Assembly (NCBI GenBank): GCA_963726755.1
Contig: CAVSDB010000001.1
Location: 1,116,001-1,180,000 of the forward strand
DNA: 64,000 nucleotides
DNA from: DATKIY01 sp963726755
GTDB lineage: Bacteria; Actinomycetota; Actinomycetes; JAHEKZ01
Direction of reading: 5' to 3'
Position numbers and translations under genes: made by a program. How positions within the stretch are numbered: position 1 is the stretch's first letter; each line of letters begins with the position of its first letter. Shown here one piece after another: positions 35,386-44,456 of the stretch. The notes under the pieces are model-generated. The model ran no database searches. It saw only the letters and a list, made by a program, of their open reading frames with translations, and was not told where the DNA came from.

Positions 35386-36242
35386 GTGACCCAGACCGCG
35401 TCAGAGGCCTCCACGATCGATCCCGGAGAGGCCGAATCGTCAGATGGTGCGAACCTCGGGGTTTCGCGTCCATCTGGATGTCTTCGAGGGTCCCTTCGAC
35501 CTTCTTCTGGGGCTGATTGCCAAGCACAAGCTTGATGTCACTGAAGTGGCGTTGTCAGCGGTCACTGACGAGTTCATCTCGTACATCAAGGGTTTCGGCG
35601 AACAATGGGACCTTGAGCAGACAACTCACTTCCTGGTGGTTGCAGCCACCCTGCTGGATCTCAAAACCGCGCGCCTGTTGCCCGCCGCAGAGGTGGAGGA
35701 CGAGGAGGATCTGGCGCTGCTGGAAGCCCGTGACCTGCTGTTCGCCAGGTTGCTTCAGTATCGCGCCTACAAGACGGTTGGTGCCGAACTGGCCCGCCGG
35801 ATGGCAGAGGCCGGACGCTCGCATCCTCGGGTGGTTGCGCTGGAGGAGCAGTTTGCAAGTCTGCTGCCTGAGGTGTTGCTCGGAGTGGGCCCAGACGGTC
35901 TGGCCATGCTGGCGGCAAAGGCCCTCGCGCCCCGCCACGTTGACACCATTTCGACCACTCACATCCACGCCCCAGCGGTCAGCGTTCGTGAGCAGGCCGA
36001 CCTTCTTATCGAACGACTCCGCAAGAGCCGAACCTCCACTTTTCGTTCCCTGGTAAGCGATGCGGGCGACACGGTCACTGTGATCGCCCGGTTTCTGGCG
36101 CTTGCTGGAACTGTTTCGGGAGGGCGCGGTTGCCTTCGACCAGGTACAGCCTTTGGGCGAGTTGACGATCCGTTGGACCGGCAGCGAAGACGGTGCACTT
36201 GATGTCCATGATGAGTTTGACGAAGAAGACGCGACAGAATGA
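35386..36242 (+). CDS. scpA: Segregation and condensation protein ScpA (two frameshifts)
   Basis: The kleisin subunit that bridges the SMC heads. FRVHLDVFEGPFDLLLGLIAKHKLDV is the N-terminal SMC-neck contact region; the C-terminal winged helix is DTVTVIARFLALLELFREGAV. The start is GTG 35386, supported by the -10 box. An extra G in the GGGG run at 35458-35461 must be removed to enter the conserved domain (an ATG at 35444 would avoid this but has no promoter support). A second extra base near 36104 hides the true C-terminus, which ends at 36242. scpB starts 10 bases later. Confidence 0.9.
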
Positions 36243-36251
36243 GGAGACCCA

Positions 36252-36919
36252 GTGAGCGAGACTGACAGCACCAGTCGCACGGCCGAAGAGTGCGAGCGCG
36301 ATTGAGTTTGAGGAGCTGCCAGAGGACGTGTCGATCGAGCCGGAGGACCGCGCTGAGCAGCGTCAGGATGAGGTCATTTCTACGCTGCCACTTGGTCCAT
36401 CGCTCGAAGCGATCTTGATGGTGGTTGACGAGCCAACTGCCACGGTCACCTTGGCTCAGGTAGTGCAACGACCGGTCGACGAAGTAGAGGCAGAACTTCA
36501 ACGGCTGACCGCTGAATACCACGACGAGGGTCGCGGTTTTGTGCTGCGGCAGGTGGCTGGGGGATGGCGGTTCTACACGAACAGCACCTTCGCGCCAGTC
36601 GTCGAGAGGTTCGTTGTTGACGGTCAGCAGGCGCGCATCACACAAGCCTCGCTGGAGACGTTGGCGGTAGTGGCCTACCGCCAACCGGTCTCTCGGGCAC
36701 GTATCTCCGCCATCCGTGGGGTCAACGTCGACAGCGTGATGCGAACTCTGCTTGCACGTGGGCTGGTCGAGGAGTGTGGGAGTGAGATCGAGACCGGTGC
36801 TTACCTCTACCGGACCACGACGTACTTCCTGGAACGACTTGGGAGTGGCCAGTCTCGACGAATTGCCCGAATTAGCCCCCTATCTCCCTGGCATTGAGAC
36901 TCTTGAGGCCGAACTGTGA
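36252..36919 (+). CDS. scpB: Segregation and condensation protein ScpB (two frameshifts)
   Basis: Forms the SMC-ScpA-ScpB condensin. Two winged-helix domains: LPLGPSLEAILMVVDEPTATVTLAQ with RGFVLRQVAGGWRFYT, and ITQASLETLAVVAYRQPVSRARISAIRGVNVDSV. GTG 36252 is preceded by GAGGAG at 36241-36246, the best ribosome site here. It needs an extra base removed near 36300. A second extra base near 36844 restores LGVASLDELPELAPYLPGI and a stop at 36919, in GTGA overlap with rluB. Confidence 0.88.
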
Positions 36920-37690
36920 CTAACTCTCAACCTAATGTTGAGACTGGTGACGACGGCAGAGTCCGACTACAGAAGGTTCTGGCTCAAGCAGGGGTAGCCA
37001 GCCGCCGAGCGTCCGAAGAACTCATCACCGCCGGGCGGGTAAGCGTCGACGGCGCTCTCGTGACCGCTCTGGGAACTCGAGTGGACCCACAACAGGCGTT
37101 GATCCGGGTGGACGGTCGCAGGATCCCGGTCGCCGAGGGCCAGGTCTACCTCGCTCTGAACAAGCCAGCGGGCGTCATCACCACCATGAAGGATGATCGG
37201 GGGCGACCCTGCGTGGGGGATCTGGTGGCCGATCAGAGAGGTTCGGCTGTTCCATGTGGGCCGGCTCGATGGCGATACCGAGGGGCTGCTGCTCTTCACC
37301 AATGACGGCGACCTGGCCCACCGCCTAGCGCATCCCTCATTCGAGGTCCCCAAGACTTATTTGGCCGAGATTCCAGGTCCGTTGTCCAAGGGTCTGGGGG
37401 AGCGTCTTCGCAAGGGGATTGATCTTGAGGATGGCCCAGCCAAGGTTGATCGGTTTGTGGTGGTCGGGGAATCGGGAACTCGAGTACAGGTCGAGCTGAC
37501 TCTTCACGAGGGTAGAAATCGCATCGTTCGACGGATGTTGGAGTCGGTCGGGCATCCGGTTCAGCGGTTGGTTCGGCTCCGTTTTGGGCCGGTCTACCTC
37601 GGGCAGCAGCGACCTGGTTCAGTGCGGGTGCTCACTCAGAGTGAGGTTGGAGAGTTACTAGATCTCGTCGATTTAGCGACAGAACGATAA
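36916..37690 (+). CDS. rluB: 23S rRNA pseudouridine synthase, RluB family (frameshift near 37237)
   Basis: Rejoined, about 257 residues. N-terminal S4 domain (VRLQKVLAQAGVASRRASEELI, residues 16-60) and the pseudouridine synthase domain with the catalytic aspartate in VGRLDGDTEGLLLFTND. HEGRNRIVRRMLESVGHPV is the other family signature. Removing one base in CAGAGAGG near 37237 restores the frame. The start GTG overlaps scpB. Position after scpB is conserved. Confidence 0.92.
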
Positions 37691-37945
37691 ATCGACGCAC
37701 GTCATACGTGACACTCTTGACTTCCGGTAAAGTCGATATGTCTCTGATGAGCAGCGGTCCGGTGGATCTCAGTCAGGGGGCGAGCTACGCTGGCTACAAC
37801 AGGGGCCTAATCTTCAGCGAAGACGGTTTATCGACACAACAGAAGTGCTGCTCTTTGATAACTCCATGGCTAGTGAATCGATAAAGCGATATCGAGATAG
37901 ATCGAAGACTCGGCATGGCTAGTTCTTGATAGGTGTCTGAATCGC
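37691..37945 (+). other. rluB-aroH intergenic region with short repeats
   Basis: 255 bases without a gene. It is more AT-rich than its surroundings. It holds two copies of CATGGCTAGT (37865-37874 and 37914-37923, 49 bases apart) and an inverted pair TTTATCGA (37827-37834) / TCGATAAA (37878-37885), with further GAT/ATC-rich words such as CGATATCG between. I see no terminator-like hairpin. This may be a control region for aroH-tyrA. Confidence 0.5.
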
Positions 37946-37957
37946 TAGGGTGCAGTG
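37946..37957 (+). promoter_or_regulatory. Leaderless -10 box for aroH
   Basis: TAGGGT at 37946-37951, then 6 bases, then GTG at 37958. The surrounding ATCGCTAGGGTG is identical to the 12 bases in front of the DUF2235 gene (50125-50136). A TTGATA at 37926-37931 lies only 14 bases upstream, closer than usual for a -35 box. Confidence 0.5.
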
Positions 37958-38320
37958 GTGTCAATCAGAGCCATTCGGGGCGCCACCCAACTCCGAGCCG
38001 ACGACCGCGATGAGATGGTCGGTGCGGTCGTCGAACTGATGACCGCGATGCTGCAACGAAACAACGCAGCCACGGACGATCTGATAAGTGTGATCTTTAC
38101 CAGCACCCCAGACCTTCGCACGGAGTTTCCGGCGGCGGCTGCTCGCACCCTGAATATCGGTGACGTCCCGTTGTTGTGCGCCCAGGAACTTCACGTGGCT
38201 GGTGCGCTGACGCGAGTGGTGCGAGTGATGGCTCATTTCGAAACCGACCTAGCCCGAGTTGATGTCACCCACGTCTACCTCCGAGGTGCCGAGGTATTGC
38301 GACAGGACCTAGCTCAGTAA
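37958..38320 (+). CDS. aroH: Chorismate mutase, AroH class
   Basis: Converts chorismate to prephenate. The 120-residue protein has the trimeric AroH-class pattern: SIRAIRGATQLRADDRDEM at the N-terminus, DLISVIFTSTPDLRTEFPA in the middle and VRVMAHFET with the active-site region at the end. It is followed directly by tyrA (the stop and the tyrA ATG share one base), so both enzymes toward tyrosine are made together. The start is set at GTG 37958 from the -10 spacing; GTG 37955 is one codon earlier. Confidence 0.93.
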   Translation: MSIRAIRGATQLRADDRDEMVGAVVELMTAMLQRNNAATDDLISVIFTSTPDLRTEFPAAAARTLNIGDVPLLCAQELHVAGALTRVVRVMAHFETDLARVDVTHVYLRGAEVLRQDLAQ

Positions 38321-39432
38321 TGGCTTCAGCTCTCATCGTCGGTACCGGTCTGCTGGGCACATCGATCGGTTTGGCGCTGACAGCGGCGGACTGGGAAGTA
38401 TGGCTATCCGATCGTGACGAGCGAGCAGTCCGGCTGGCAGCAAGCCTGGGAGCAGGGGAGGTGGGTCCGCCAAGAGGGGACCCGACGGTGGTTGTAGTGG
38501 CTACTCCGCTGAAGTCCGTGGCCGAAAACGTTGAAAGCGGAAGTCGTCGATACCTTTCCTCGATCTTTATAGATATCAGCAGCACCAAGACTCACGTTCA
38601 ACGAGAGATCGAGAAATTGGGACTGGAGAACCGTTTCTTGGGTACTCATCCGATGGCGGGGCGTGAACGCTCGGGTCCTGACGCCGCGAGGAGTGACCTT
38701 TTCGATGGGCGGCCGTGGGTCATGTGTCCGGGACCAACCACATCCGCCGAAACCGCGTCCCTGATTCGTCAACTCGTTGAGGCATGTGGTGCCCGGCCGA
38801 TTGAGATGACGCCAGAACTTCACGACAGCGCAGTGGCGAGGGTGTCGCACACCCCACAGGTTGTCGCGAGTGCACTGGCTGCGTCATTGGAATCGGCCAC
38901 ATCTGGCGATCTCGATCTGGCAGGACAGGGACTTCGAGATACCACACGCATCGCCGGATCGAACCCCGAACTGTGGTCGCAGATTCTTGAGTCGAACGCC
39001 GGCTCAGTGGCAGCCGTGCTCGACGGGATTGTCTTGGACCTCGAGGGAGTCAGCCAGGCTTTGAAGCAGCTCGCATCGGATGCTCTTTCCAGCGATATAT
39101 CGATAAATAGGCAAGTCGGTGAGTCGCCTCAGGAGTTTTCAAGGATCGTGGCTGGCCTTCTGACGCGAGGTCGCGATGGGTACTCGCGCATTCCCGGAAA
39201 GCATGGGGCCAAGGCAGTTGAGTACGCGATCGTCCCCGTGGTGATCCCCGATGAGCCGGGGGAGTTGGCCCGCCTGCTTACGGCCGCTGGCGAAGCAGGC
39301 ATCAACGTTGAAGACCTGACGATCGAGCACGTTCCTGGTCATCCCGTGGGCCTGGTTGAACTCCTGGTGGATCCCGGTCGTGCCGCCGATCTCGGCAGAG
39401 CCCTCACCGCGATGGGCTGGTCGGTCCACTAG
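38320..39432 (+). CDS. tyrA: Prephenate dehydrogenase with ACT domain
   Basis: Oxidises prephenate to hydroxyphenylpyruvate for tyrosine synthesis. N-terminal Rossmann motif IVGTGLLGTSIGLALT, then FLGTHPMAGRERSGPDAA at the active site. A C-terminal ACT regulatory domain (VVIPDEPGELARLLTAAGEAGINVEDL) from about residue 290 points to feedback control by an amino acid. 370 residues; frame intact. Gene order aroH-tyrA-cmk-der matches Streptomyces. Confidence 0.94.
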   Translation: MASALIVGTGLLGTSIGLALTAADWEVWLSDRDERAVRLAASLGAGEVGPPRGDPTVVVVATPLKSVAENVESGSRRYLSSIFIDISSTKTHVQREIEKLGLENRFLGTHPMAGRERSGPDAARSDLFDGRPWVMCPGPTTSAETASLIRQLVEACGARPIEMTPELHDSAVARVSHTPQVVASALAASLESATSGDLDLAGQGLRDTTRIAGSNPELWSQILESNAGSVAAVLDGIVLDLEGVSQALKQLASDALSSDISINRQVGESPQEFSRIVAGLLTRGRDGYSRIPGKHGAKAVEYAIVPVVIPDEPGELARLLTAAGEAGINVEDLTIEHVPGHPVGLVELLVDPGRAADLGRALTAMGWSVH

Positions 39433-39582
39433 GGCGAGTCGGCCCAGGCGTGTTCGGGGGTCTCGATTCCCATCAATGTGTGGGGAACCGGCAGTAACGG
39501 GTACCCTCGGCCGACCGCACGAACACCTGTCCACAGACCCAAATCCGGGCTTTTGGCCAACCTCAAGCAGGAGGGAAGTGAC

Positions 39583-40284
39583 GTGCCAACGACCAATCAG
39601 TTGCCACGCCACTTCGCGGTGGCCGTCGATGGCCCCTCGGGTTCGGGTAAATCCAGCACAGCTCGGGGCGTCGCTCAGCGACTGGGCTGGAACTACCTCG
39701 ACACCGGCGCTATGTATAGAGCCATCACCTGGTGGTTTCTCAGCCACGGGGTCGAGCCTCGTGATGTCGAACAGGTCGCTTCTCGCGCGCAAGACCCCTC
39801 ACTCGAAATTTCGACCGACCCCAACGGTCCTGGAGTGCTGGTCGACGGACACGACGTCACCGAAGAGATCCGTGACCCGCGCGTCACCGACGCGGTAAGC
39901 GCGATCAGTGCCGTTCCTGCCGTGCGCGAGCGAATGGTCGAGTTGCAGCGTGCCGCGATCGACCGAGGGCCGATCGTCATTGAAGGCCGTGACATTGGGA
40001 CTGTAGTTGTGCCGGATGCACCCGTGAAGGTCTTTCTCATCGCTTCGTCGAGTGCGCGAGCGCATCGAAGAGCAGCCGAACTCTCCGAACACGACGCGAG
40101 CGTCGAGGACACGTTGGAATCGTTGAAACGACGCGACCTTTTGGACTCAACACGTGAGTTATCACCCCTTGTCATGGCGGACGACGCGGTAAAGATCGAC
40201 TCCACGGATCTAACTCTCGACCAAGTGGTCGACGCGATCGTCGAAATGGTCGAGCAACGACTGGGTGAAATGGTGCTCGAGTGA
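39583..40284 (+). CDS. cmk: Cytidylate kinase
   Basis: Phosphorylates CMP and dCMP. P-loop VDGPSGSGKSSTARGVA near residue 15, NYLDTGAMYRAITWW after it, and IEGRDIGTVVVPDAPVKVFL in the NMP-binding region. 233 residues from GTG 39583, which has GGAGGGA seven bases upstream. The 150-base gap from tyrA includes a possible -10 box TACCCT near 39501. It overlaps der as GTGA. Confidence 0.95.
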   Translation: MPTTNQLPRHFAVAVDGPSGSGKSSTARGVAQRLGWNYLDTGAMYRAITWWFLSHGVEPRDVEQVASRAQDPSLEISTDPNGPGVLVDGHDVTEEIRDPRVTDAVSAISAVPAVRERMVELQRAAIDRGPIVIEGRDIGTVVVPDAPVKVFLIASSSARAHRRAAELSEHDASVEDTLESLKRRDLLDSTRELSPLVMADDAVKIDSTDLTLDQVVDAIVEMVEQRLGEMVLE

Positions 40285-41663
40285 CCGACTTCAACGAGCA
40301 CGCCACTGCTCTTGACGACGCTGTCGTCGACGAGATCGCAACGTTTGGCCCACTGCCGGTTCTGGCAGTTGTCGGAAGGCCAAATGTTGGAAAGTCAACG
40401 TTGGTCAATCGCATCCTCGGCCGACGCGAAGCAGTCGTCGAAGATCGCCCTGGCGTTACCCGAGATCGCGTGGCCTACGACACCAACTGGTCGGGGCGCG
40501 ACTTTGTCGTTGTAGACACTGGGGGATGGGAACGAGACGCTCAGGGTCTCGCCGCGCGGGTCGCTGCCCAAGCAGAACTGGCCGTTGCCGCGGCTGACGC
40601 TGTGCTTTTGGTGGTTGACGCCAACGTCGGGGTCACCGACACCGACGAAGCCGTCGTCCGAGTCCTGCGTAAAGCAGGCAAGCCGGTGGTGCTTGCGGCC
40701 AACAAAGTGGACGACCAGCGTACCGAGACTGAGGCGCTTTCCTTGTGGTCGCTCGGTCTCGGGCAGCCGTATCCCGTTTCGGCACTACACGGTCGAGGTT
40801 CGGGTGAACTTCTCGACGCGGTGCTCGATGCCCTTCCGCCTCCGGTTGCCACGGAGGAGGTCGTCGGTGGTCCGCACCGAGTTGCGTTGCTGGGCAAACC
40901 AAACGTCGGTAAGTCCAGTCTGCTGAACCAGGTCGCTGGCGAGGACCGCGTTGTCGTCGACTCGATCGCGGGAACGACAGTCGATCCAGTCGACGAACTC
41001 ATCGAACTTGGTGGCCGCACTTGGCGTTTCGTCGACACCGCCGGCATTCGACGCCGCGTCAAGGAATCGAGTGGCAGTGAGTACTTCGCGAGCCTTCGCA
41101 CGCAGTCAGCGCTGGACAAGGCAGAGGTCGCCGTCGTGCTTGTTGATGCAAGCGAACCCATGGCCGAACAGGACATGCGCATAATTTCGATGGTTGTCGA
41201 GACCGGACGCGCGCTCGTTCTCGCGTTCAACAAGTGGGACCTGCTCGACGAGGAGCGTCGTTACTACCTGGAGAAAGAGATCGACCGAGATCTCGCCAGA
41301 GTGGCGTGGGCGCCTCGGGTAAATGTCTCTGCAAAGACTGGGCGCCATATGGAGAAACTCGTCCCGGCGATCGACGCAGCGCTCGACGGTTGGTCAACCC
41401 GTATTCCGACATCGCGTCTGAACGCCTTCTTGGGTCGAATGATCGCTGAGCACCCGCACCCTGTCCGCGGAGGTAAACAGCCACGCATCCTTTTTGCCAC
41501 TCAGTCATCCTCACGACCACCGACGTTCGTGTTGTTTGCCTCGGGCTTCCTGGAGGCTGGCTATCGTCGCTTCGTCGAACGACGGCTACGCGAAGAGTTC
41601 GGTTTCGTGGGGACGCCGCTTCACGTCAACATGCGAGTCCGCGAAAAGCGGGGCAAGAAGTAA
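40281..41663 (+). CDS. der: Ribosome-assembly GTPase Der (EngA)
   Basis: Two tandem GTPase domains: the first has GRPNVGKSTLVNR, DTGGWE and NKVD (residues 30-170), the second GKPNVGKSSLLNQ, DTAGIRRR and NKWD (210-345). A C-terminal KH-like domain ends in a basic VREKRGKK tail. 460 residues, full length, intact. Der helps 50S subunit maturation. The start overlaps the cmk stop. Confidence 0.97.
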   Translation: MTDFNEHATALDDAVVDEIATFGPLPVLAVVGRPNVGKSTLVNRILGRREAVVEDRPGVTRDRVAYDTNWSGRDFVVVDTGGWERDAQGLAARVAAQAELAVAAADAVLLVVDANVGVTDTDEAVVRVLRKAGKPVVLAANKVDDQRTETEALSLWSLGLGQPYPVSALHGRGSGELLDAVLDALPPPVATEEVVGGPHRVALLGKPNVGKSSLLNQVAGEDRVVVDSIAGTTVDPVDELIELGGRTWRFVDTAGIRRRVKESSGSEYFASLRTQSALDKAEVAVVLVDASEPMAEQDMRIISMVVETGRALVLAFNKWDLLDEERRYYLEKEIDRDLARVAWAPRVNVSAKTGRHMEKLVPAIDAALDGWSTRIPTSRLNAFLGRMIAEHPHPVRGGKQPRILFATQSSSRPPTFVLFASGFLEAGYRRFVERRLREEFGFVGTPLHVNMRVREKRGKK

Positions 41664-41694
41664 CGGGACCCCGGACGGGGGATGAGGGGAACTG

Positions 41695-42648
41695 ATGACG
41701 CGAGCAACAAAGTTCGGAAAACCGTTACCTGCTGGCGGCACGGTGGGCGTATTCGCGCCGAGCGGTCCGTACTCGAACCGCAGTGACGTCATCCGCCCAG
41801 TCGAGTGGTGGGAATCGCGTGGTTACAAGGTGAAATTGACGCCGAGTGTCTGGGCTCGCGAAGACTACGTGGCCGGGCCGGCTGAGCGGCGCGTCACCGA
41901 CATGCACGATCTATTCCTTGATCCCGACGTCGACATCGTCCACTGCCTGTGGGGTGGGGTCGGTGCCATCGAGATGCTCCCGCTGATCGACTACGACCTG
42001 GTGGCCTCACATCCCAAGGCACTCATGGGATACAGCGACGTGACGAACCTTCACTGCGCGATGCTCGAGAAGAGCGGCCTGTCGACATTTCATGGGCCAG
42101 GCTTTGGATCGTTCGGTGCACCGGACCGCGAGGCGTTTACTCTCGACTCTGCTTTGCATAGTTTCACCAAGGGTGGGACTGGCCTGGTCCCACGAGATCC
42201 GAGTGATGACTTCATTCGCGTCATCGAAGGCGGCAAGGTTTCAGCACCCCTAGTTGGCGGCAACCTCTACACAATCGACCACCTCGTAGGAACGCCGTGG
42301 CAACTCAACCTCGACGGCGTCATCTTGGTGCTCGAAGACGTCGATCAGATGTCGATTCACTTTGATGTGATGTTCTGGCAAATGCGCTTGGCTGGTCTGC
42401 TCGACAATGTGGTCGGTGTCGTCGTGAGCCAACTTGAAGGATGCGGCAAGCCGGACCCGGACGTCGTTCATGACCGATCACTTGAGGACGTTCTTGAGGA
42501 ACATCTCGGTGCGTTGAACGTTCCCGCAATCTATGGCTTGCCCCTGGGGCACGGTGCGCATCTGGCGAGCGTGCCGTTTGGTGTGATGGCGACGCTCGAT
42601 GCTGATTCGAGGACGCTCGCCATCGACGAACCGGGCGTTCGCGACTGA
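41695..42648 (+). CDS. Peptidase family S66 (LD-carboxypeptidase / MccF-like)
   Basis: 317 residues. The nucleophile serine lies in LMGYSDVTNLH near residue 112, the glutamate in GVILVLEDVDQ near 215, and the histidine in IYGLPLGHGAH near 290: the Ser-Glu-His arrangement of S66. VHCLWGGVGAIEMLPLIDYDL is the preceding conserved block. Members cleave L,D bonds in murein tetrapeptides or inactivate microcin C-like peptides; which applies is not visible. The ATG at 41695 has GAGGGG upstream. It may be co-transcribed with der (31-base gap). Confidence 0.88.
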   Translation: MTRATKFGKPLPAGGTVGVFAPSGPYSNRSDVIRPVEWWESRGYKVKLTPSVWAREDYVAGPAERRVTDMHDLFLDPDVDIVHCLWGGVGAIEMLPLIDYDLVASHPKALMGYSDVTNLHCAMLEKSGLSTFHGPGFGSFGAPDREAFTLDSALHSFTKGGTGLVPRDPSDDFIRVIEGGKVSAPLVGGNLYTIDHLVGTPWQLNLDGVILVLEDVDQMSIHFDVMFWQMRLAGLLDNVVGVVVSQLEGCGKPDPDVVHDRSLEDVLEEHLGALNVPAIYGLPLGHGAHLASVPFGVMATLDADSRTLAIDEPGVRD

Positions 42649-42731
42649 GGTGGCGATGAGTTTGGGCCAAGGTCCAAACCGCATCGTCCCTGGCATAGGC
42701 TGTGGACTCGCTGATGAGAGTTGGTTAGCAC

Positions 42732-42805
<74 letters not shown>

Positions 42806-42900
42806 CGGTGTTTGTGCAGGTCAGAGGGTGCGCGACGACATCGGGTCGTCGAATCACATTGCCCCGTACGCCAGTTTGTACGCCATCACCCCGCGCCAGT

Positions 42901-42956
42901 TAGCGTTGTAAGTCGCAGCCCCAGCCACCGTCCCCCGTTGGCCGGGGCTGCGGCAT
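42901..42956 (+). repeat. C-loop hairpin A
   Basis: CGCAGCCCC-A-GCC (42914-42926) pairs with GGCCGGGGCTGCG (42940-42952), a 12-bp stem with one mismatch and a 13-base loop holding CCCCC. TAGCGT at 42901-42906 stands 7 bases before the stem, as a -10 box would if an RNA began at the hairpin. It belongs to the family described for hairpins B-F. Confidence 0.55.
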
Positions 42957-43051
42957 GTTGTGGAATCTTGGCTCGCCTAAATGAACGCGGCTACGTCAAG
43001 GAGAACGACGATGAACGGGACGACCGAGCGCGGCTCTCTGTCCCACCTTCG

Positions 43052-43456
43052 CTATTGGTCGCTTGTTTTGTCGGTAGCACCGAAGAACGCGGTCTCGACG
43101 CTCGAAGGCCAGAGGCAGATCAGTCGTCCTCCCTCAGGACCGGTTTGGAATCCGTGTACGGCACCAGGCGGAATGAAAACGAAGGTGCCCGGTCCTACCC
43201 CCTCCGCCGGATCGGAATCCGTGTAGAAGGTGTAGGAACCTTCAAGAACGTAGAAGGCTTCTGCTTCATCGTGGGTGTGCGGCGGGTTATCGAAGCCGGG
43301 ATCCTGCCACGCCTCACCCAACGCCCAGTGTCCGCCAGTCTCGGTTCTCGATGCCTTGCGAGAAATGTGCGCCTGCAGCCCACCCATCGGCAGAACGATG
43401 CTGTCGCCATCAGCTGGCCCGCGCAGCACTACCTGCGGTCCTTCGCGTTCAGCCAT
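43052..43456 (-). CDS. Cupin-domain protein
   Basis: 134 residues. The cupin motif 1 is PPHTHDEAEAFYVLEG (two His and one Glu metal ligands) and motif 2 is PGTFVFIPPGAVHGFQ. Single-cupin proteins of this type are sugar- or small-molecule-binding enzymes or sensors; the substrate cannot be read. On the minus strand TACCCT lies exactly 6 bases before the ATG (43456), suggesting a leaderless transcript. The frame is intact. Confidence 0.8.
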   Translation of the reverse strand: MAEREGPQVVLRGPADGDSIVLPMGGLQAHISRKASRTETGGHWALGEAWQDPGFDNPPHTHDEAEAFYVLEGSYTFYTDSDPAEGVGPGTFVFIPPGAVHGFQTGPEGGRLICLWPSSVETAFFGATDKTSDQ

Positions 43457-43502
43457 GCCCGGAGGGTACGCCTCAAGTCAGTGACACCGCAGTGAATGGA
43501 AG

Positions 43503-43588
43503 CAATCGTGTCGCAGGACCGGGTTACTCGATCTAAACTCAGACCCGCAGCCCCGGTCGCCACCCCCGGAGACCGGGCTACGCCATGT
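43503..43588 (+). repeat. C-loop hairpin B with conserved 5' block
   Basis: A 43-base 5' block (CAATCGTGTCGCAGGACCGG and beyond, with TAAACT at 43534-43539) precedes the stem CGCAGCCCCGGTC (43546-43558) / GACCGGG-CTACG (43571-43582), with one mismatch, one bulge and a 12-base loop containing CCCCC. It aligns along its whole length with the copy at 44457-44548, including the terminal CGCCATGT. TAAACT is 6 bases before the stem. A small leaderless gene starts 25 bases downstream. Confidence 0.6.
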
Positions 43589-43613
43589 CCGCTGCAGTCT
43601 GTACCGTCACCGC

Positions 43614-43845
43614 ATGACAGCGCGGACCTGGCGCATCGAAGCTGACCCTGATTCACGACCTCGGCGCTATTGACCTGACGGTCGAGCAGGCTGAAGAGCT
43701 GCGTGAGTGTCTGCGTTTGGTGATCGGCCTGCAACTGCGACTGCCCGGTAACCAGCCTCGTAGGTTGAAGCCCCGGTCAGCATCCCCCGCTGGCCGAGGC
43801 TACTTCATCCTAGACCATTGGAGTTGGAGGTCAGCGGATCGATAG
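43614..43845 (+). CDS. Small protein, RTWRIE family (frameshift near 43641)
   Basis: Starts MTARTWRIE; after removal of one base near 43641 it continues LTLIHDLGAIDLTVEQAEEL and on to a TAG at 43843-43845, about 76 residues. Short actinobacterial proteins with this pattern exist but I know no function. TACCGT at 43602-43607 is 6 bases before the ATG. The block TCTGTACCGTCACCGCATG plus the next 30 bases is nearly repeated at 45071. The C-terminal codons run through hairpin C, so the natural stop may be earlier. Confidence 0.45.
43767..43803 (+). repeat. C-loop hairpin C
   Basis: AGCCCCGGTCAGC (43769-43781) pairs with GCTGGCCGAGGCT (43789-43801), 13 positions with one mismatch and one G-T pair, closing a 7-base loop ATCCCCC. 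Same stem core as A, B and E, but without a well-placed -10 box. It overlaps the end of the small gene at 43614. Confidence 0.5.
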
Positions 43846-43857
43846 CGACGCAAAACA

Positions 43858-43900
43858 CAGCACCGGTGCTGAACGTTGGGGGGCTCGTTCACCGGTGCTG
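43858..43900 (-). repeat. C-loop hairpin F (minus strand)
   Basis: A perfect 11-bp stem, CAGCACCGGTG (43858-43868) with CACCGGTGCTG (43890-43900). Read on the minus strand, the 21-base loop contains GCCCCCCAAC. The CCCCCCAAC word is shared with hairpin D. The stem sequence differs from A-C and E, so the common feature is the C-rich loop. Confidence 0.45.
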
Positions 43901-44084
43901 CAGAACCCACTCTAGGGACGTTTGACCGCTCTAAGGTGTCGGTGGCGTGAAACGATCATGAAGGGCAAGTGAACAAACCCAAACGCACTGGTCGCCCGTT
44001 GATTACCTACCGGGATGGGAACCGATTTGACGGGTTTTGCTGAATCGGTAGCAAGGTCAACTCTCCGTCCGTACCGTTTCACTT

Positions 44085-44297
44085 ATGAACGATTCCCCCG
44101 TTTCGACCGGCGCCCTGCAGCGGGTCGCCGACGCAGAAGCCAACCTTGCGCGGGTCCGCGACGAACTGTGGCAAACCCCGCTGCCGATGACCGACGAGCA
44201 ACGCAACCGGCTCGACGCCGCCAAGATCGAACTGCATCGCGCTCAGGACGACCTTGAAATTTCGCTGAAGCACTCCGAAGCAGTTCTCCAGGTGTAG
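44085..44297 (+). CDS. Small coiled-coil-like protein of unknown function
   Basis: 70 residues, charged and helical throughout (LQRVADAEANLARVRDEL, LDAAKIELHRAQDDLEISL), with heptad-like spacing that suggests a coiled coil. No recognised family. TACCGT at 44072-44077 is 7 bases before the ATG, the same leaderless arrangement as the small genes at 43614 and 45087. It lies among the C-loop hairpins. Confidence 0.55.
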   Translation: MNDSPVSTGALQRVADAEANLARVRDELWQTPLPMTDEQRNRLDAAKIELHRAQDDLEISLKHSEAVLQV

Positions 44298-44392
44298 TCC
44301 AGACTTCCTGCGGAACCGAACTAGTTGAACGTCGGGTGAAAATGTCACCGAACCCGGGCGGCATTGCGTACCCGGTTCTACACTTTTGGCCA

Positions 44393-44439
44393 CGTAGTCC
44401 CGGCCAGGGTTGGGGGGTCTAAATCTGACCGGGACTACG
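44393..44439 (-). repeat. C-loop hairpin D (minus strand)
   Basis: CGTAGTCCCGG (44393-44403) pairs perfectly with CCGGGACTACG (44429-44439). On the minus strand the loop carries GACCCCCCAACC, six C residues in a row. The stem is recognisably the A/B/E stem with changed bases (CGTAGTCCCGGTC against CGCAGCCCCGGTC). Confidence 0.5.
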
Positions 44440-44456
44440 GCCAGTTGTGAGTGAAC

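Noticed and set aside
35555..36280. A 241-codon minus-strand frame opposite scpA, and a similar one at 35959-36684
   Set aside because: Antisense to conserved condensin genes, with no known domain.
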